A stretch of 64,000 nt of DNA, taken from assembly GCF_001270495.1 (NCBI RefSeq), contig NZ_LGUR01000048.1:1-64000 (forward strand), written 5' to 3'. Source of the stretch: Streptomyces viridochromogenes. Its GTDB lineage: Bacteria > Actinomycetota > Actinomycetes > Streptomycetales > Streptomycetaceae. Shown piece by piece: positions 63,063 to 64,000 of the stretch; the stretch's first letter is position 1, and the number at the start of each line of letters is the position of its first letter. The position numbers and the translations under genes are program-made. Below the pieces are notes generated by a model. That model saw only the letters and a list, made by a program, of their open reading frames with translations, searched no databases and was not told where the DNA came from.

Positions 63063-63896
63063 ATGCGTACCAGGGGCATGGGGAGAGCGACTGCCGTACT
63101 CGCCGCGGGCGCCGCGCTCACGGTCCTGTGCGGTTGTACGGTGCAGGCGTCCGGGGACGACAGGCGCTCGCCGGTGCGCATAGAGCTCCCGAGCGGCACA
63201 CCGTCCGGGAAGTCCGCGCCGCCGCCCGACGACAAGCCGAGCGCGACGCCCACGCCGGCGGCGCCCGCCGTGCTGTGGTCGCGGGGCGACGAGGGCCGTG
63301 ACATACGGGAGCTCCAGTCCCGGCTGCGGCAGATCGCCTGGCTCTTCGACGGGCCGACCGGGACCTACGACGATCTGACCGAGCAGGCGGTCAGGGGCTT
63401 TCAGGGCAAGCGCGGGCTGCCGAAGACGGGGAAGACCGACCAGGTCACCTGGGAGCGGCTGCTGAAGATGACCCGCGAACCCGGCAAGTGGGACCTGTAC
63501 CTGATGGGCGGCCAGCCGGCGGACGCGCCGGACGCGCGGTGCCTGACCGGCCGGGTGCTGTGCGTCAGCAAGTCGAGCCGGACCCTGCGCTGGATGATCG
63601 ACGGGCGGACGGTCCTGACGGTGCCGGTGCGGTTCGGTTCGCAGTACACGCCGACCCGGGAGGGTGTGTTCAGCGTCTACTGGAAGTCCCGGCACCATGT
63701 GTCGACGCTCTATGACTCGCCCATGCCCTACGCCATGTTCTTCAGCGGCGGCCAGGCGGTGCACTATTCGTCCGACTTCGCGGCCACGGGTTACGGCGGC
63801 GCCTCGCACGGCTGTGTCAACGTACGGGACGAGCGGGCGATCGCGGAGATGTTCGCCCAGGTGAGGACCGGCGACAAGGTCGTCGTCCACTGGTGA
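63063..63896 (+). CDS. L,D-transpeptidase lipoprotein with peptidoglycan-binding domain
   Basis: A 277-residue envelope protein. The signal peptide ends LTVLCGC, a lipobox variant. A Ser/Pro linker follows, then a peptidoglycan-binding domain (DEGRDIRELQSRLRQIAWLF and QAVRGFQGKRGLPKTGKTD). The C-terminal YkuD domain has VHYSSDFAATGYGGASHGCV, with catalytic Cys251. It forms 3-3 cross-links or anchors proteins in the wall. ATG 63063 is preferred for GGGGGGCGG just upstream; GTG 63042 is in frame. No functional tie to the mutase. Confidence 0.93.
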   Translation: MRTRGMGRATAVLAAGAALTVLCGCTVQASGDDRRSPVRIELPSGTPSGKSAPPPDDKPSATPTPAAPAVLWSRGDEGRDIRELQSRLRQIAWLFDGPTGTYDDLTEQAVRGFQGKRGLPKTGKTDQVTWERLLKMTREPGKWDLYLMGGQPADAPDARCLTGRVLCVSKSSRTLRWMIDGRTVLTVPVRFGSQYTPTREGVFSVYWKSRHHVSTLYDSPMPYAMFFSGGQAVHYSSDFAATGYGGASHGCVNVRDERAIAEMFAQVRTGDKVVVHW

Positions 63897-63929
63897 CGCC
63901 GGGCGGGGCGCGCAGGTGCGGGGAGATGG

Positions 63930-63968
63930 GGCGCGGGCGGGACCGGGGGAACGTGTCCCGCCCGCGCC
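63930..63968 (+). terminator. Terminator after the L,D-transpeptidase gene
   Basis: GGCGCGGGCGGGAC (63930-63943) pairs perfectly with its reverse complement at 63955-63968, 14 base pairs, 33 bases after the stop. Confidence 0.75.
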
Positions 63969-64000
63969 GATGCACGAGCCGCAGGTACGGGGGGAACCCC

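Overview
The window is chromosomal DNA from a high-GC Streptomyces or very close relative. The evidence is extreme third-position GC, GTG starts, many leaderless promoters, the afsQ1-afsQ2-sigQ signalling locus, acyl-CoA carboxylase genes with a small epsilon subunit, and gene order resembling the Streptomyces coelicolor core chromosome. No rRNA, tRNA, CRISPR array, prophage or intact insertion sequence was recognised. Product names rest on reading the translated sequences; no database search was run.

Layout. (1) About 1-9.7 kb: a class III adenylate cyclase, BirA, propionyl-CoA carboxylase beta and epsilon subunits, an SGNH esterase, a 42-residue membrane protein, Maf and the biotinylated alpha subunit AccA2. 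BirA would charge AccA2, which works with PccB and PccE. (2) About 9.1-14.2 kb: TetR and DeoR regulators, an Lpd-like flavoprotein lacking lipoamide dehydrogenase catalytic residues, a GGCT-like protein and purine nucleoside phosphorylase. (3) About 14.4-21.9 kb: a phosphohexomutase-family enzyme, a PIG-V-like membrane protein, a PH-domain protein, deoC and two aldehyde dehydrogenase homologues, one reduced to a non-catalytic half. (4) About 22-28.5 kb: a P-loop kinase, lipoproteins, sigQ, afsQ1-afsQ2 with its lipoprotein gene, and VanZ- and PspC-like proteins. (5) About 28.5-37.4 kb: a second beta-clamp homologue, an MFS/LysR divergent pair, adenosine deaminase, an ECF sigma factor with a C-terminal extension, a STAS protein and an AEC transporter. 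(6) About 37.4-46.7 kb: a broken Uma2 gene, then a nucleoside operon (ABC ATPase, two permeases, cdd, deoA) with two tandem BMP-family lipoprotein genes upstream. (7) About 49.2-60.9 kb: a nonulosonate (sialic acid/Kdn-type) glycopolymer cluster with NeuB, a NeuA-HAD fusion, polysialyltransferase-like proteins, a GT2 glycosyltransferase, an acyltransferase, a sulfotransferase and methyltransferases. (8) The end: an orphan ricin-type lectin fragment, a stand-alone methylmalonyl-CoA mutase catalytic subunit and an L,D-transpeptidase lipoprotein.

The clearest system-level signal is a palindrome, CTACGCGCGTAG, present exactly or with two changes at six promoters scattered over 33 kb. All six belong to nucleoside genes: punA, deoC, add, the ABC-cdd-deoA operon and both BMP lipoproteins. 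Together these genes encode uptake, deamination, phosphorolysis and deoxyribose-phosphate cleavage, so the site looks like the operator of one nucleoside regulon. In the same operon the ABC ATPase has a good ribosome binding site but no ATG, GTG or TTG before its Walker A motif; an ATC codon sits where the start should be.

The second notable system is the glycopolymer cluster. NeuB lacks the C-terminal SAF domain, the CMP-sugar synthetase is fused to a HAD phosphatase, and no NeuC epimerase is present. This fits a route from mannose 6-phosphate through Kdn 9-phosphate to CMP-Kdn.
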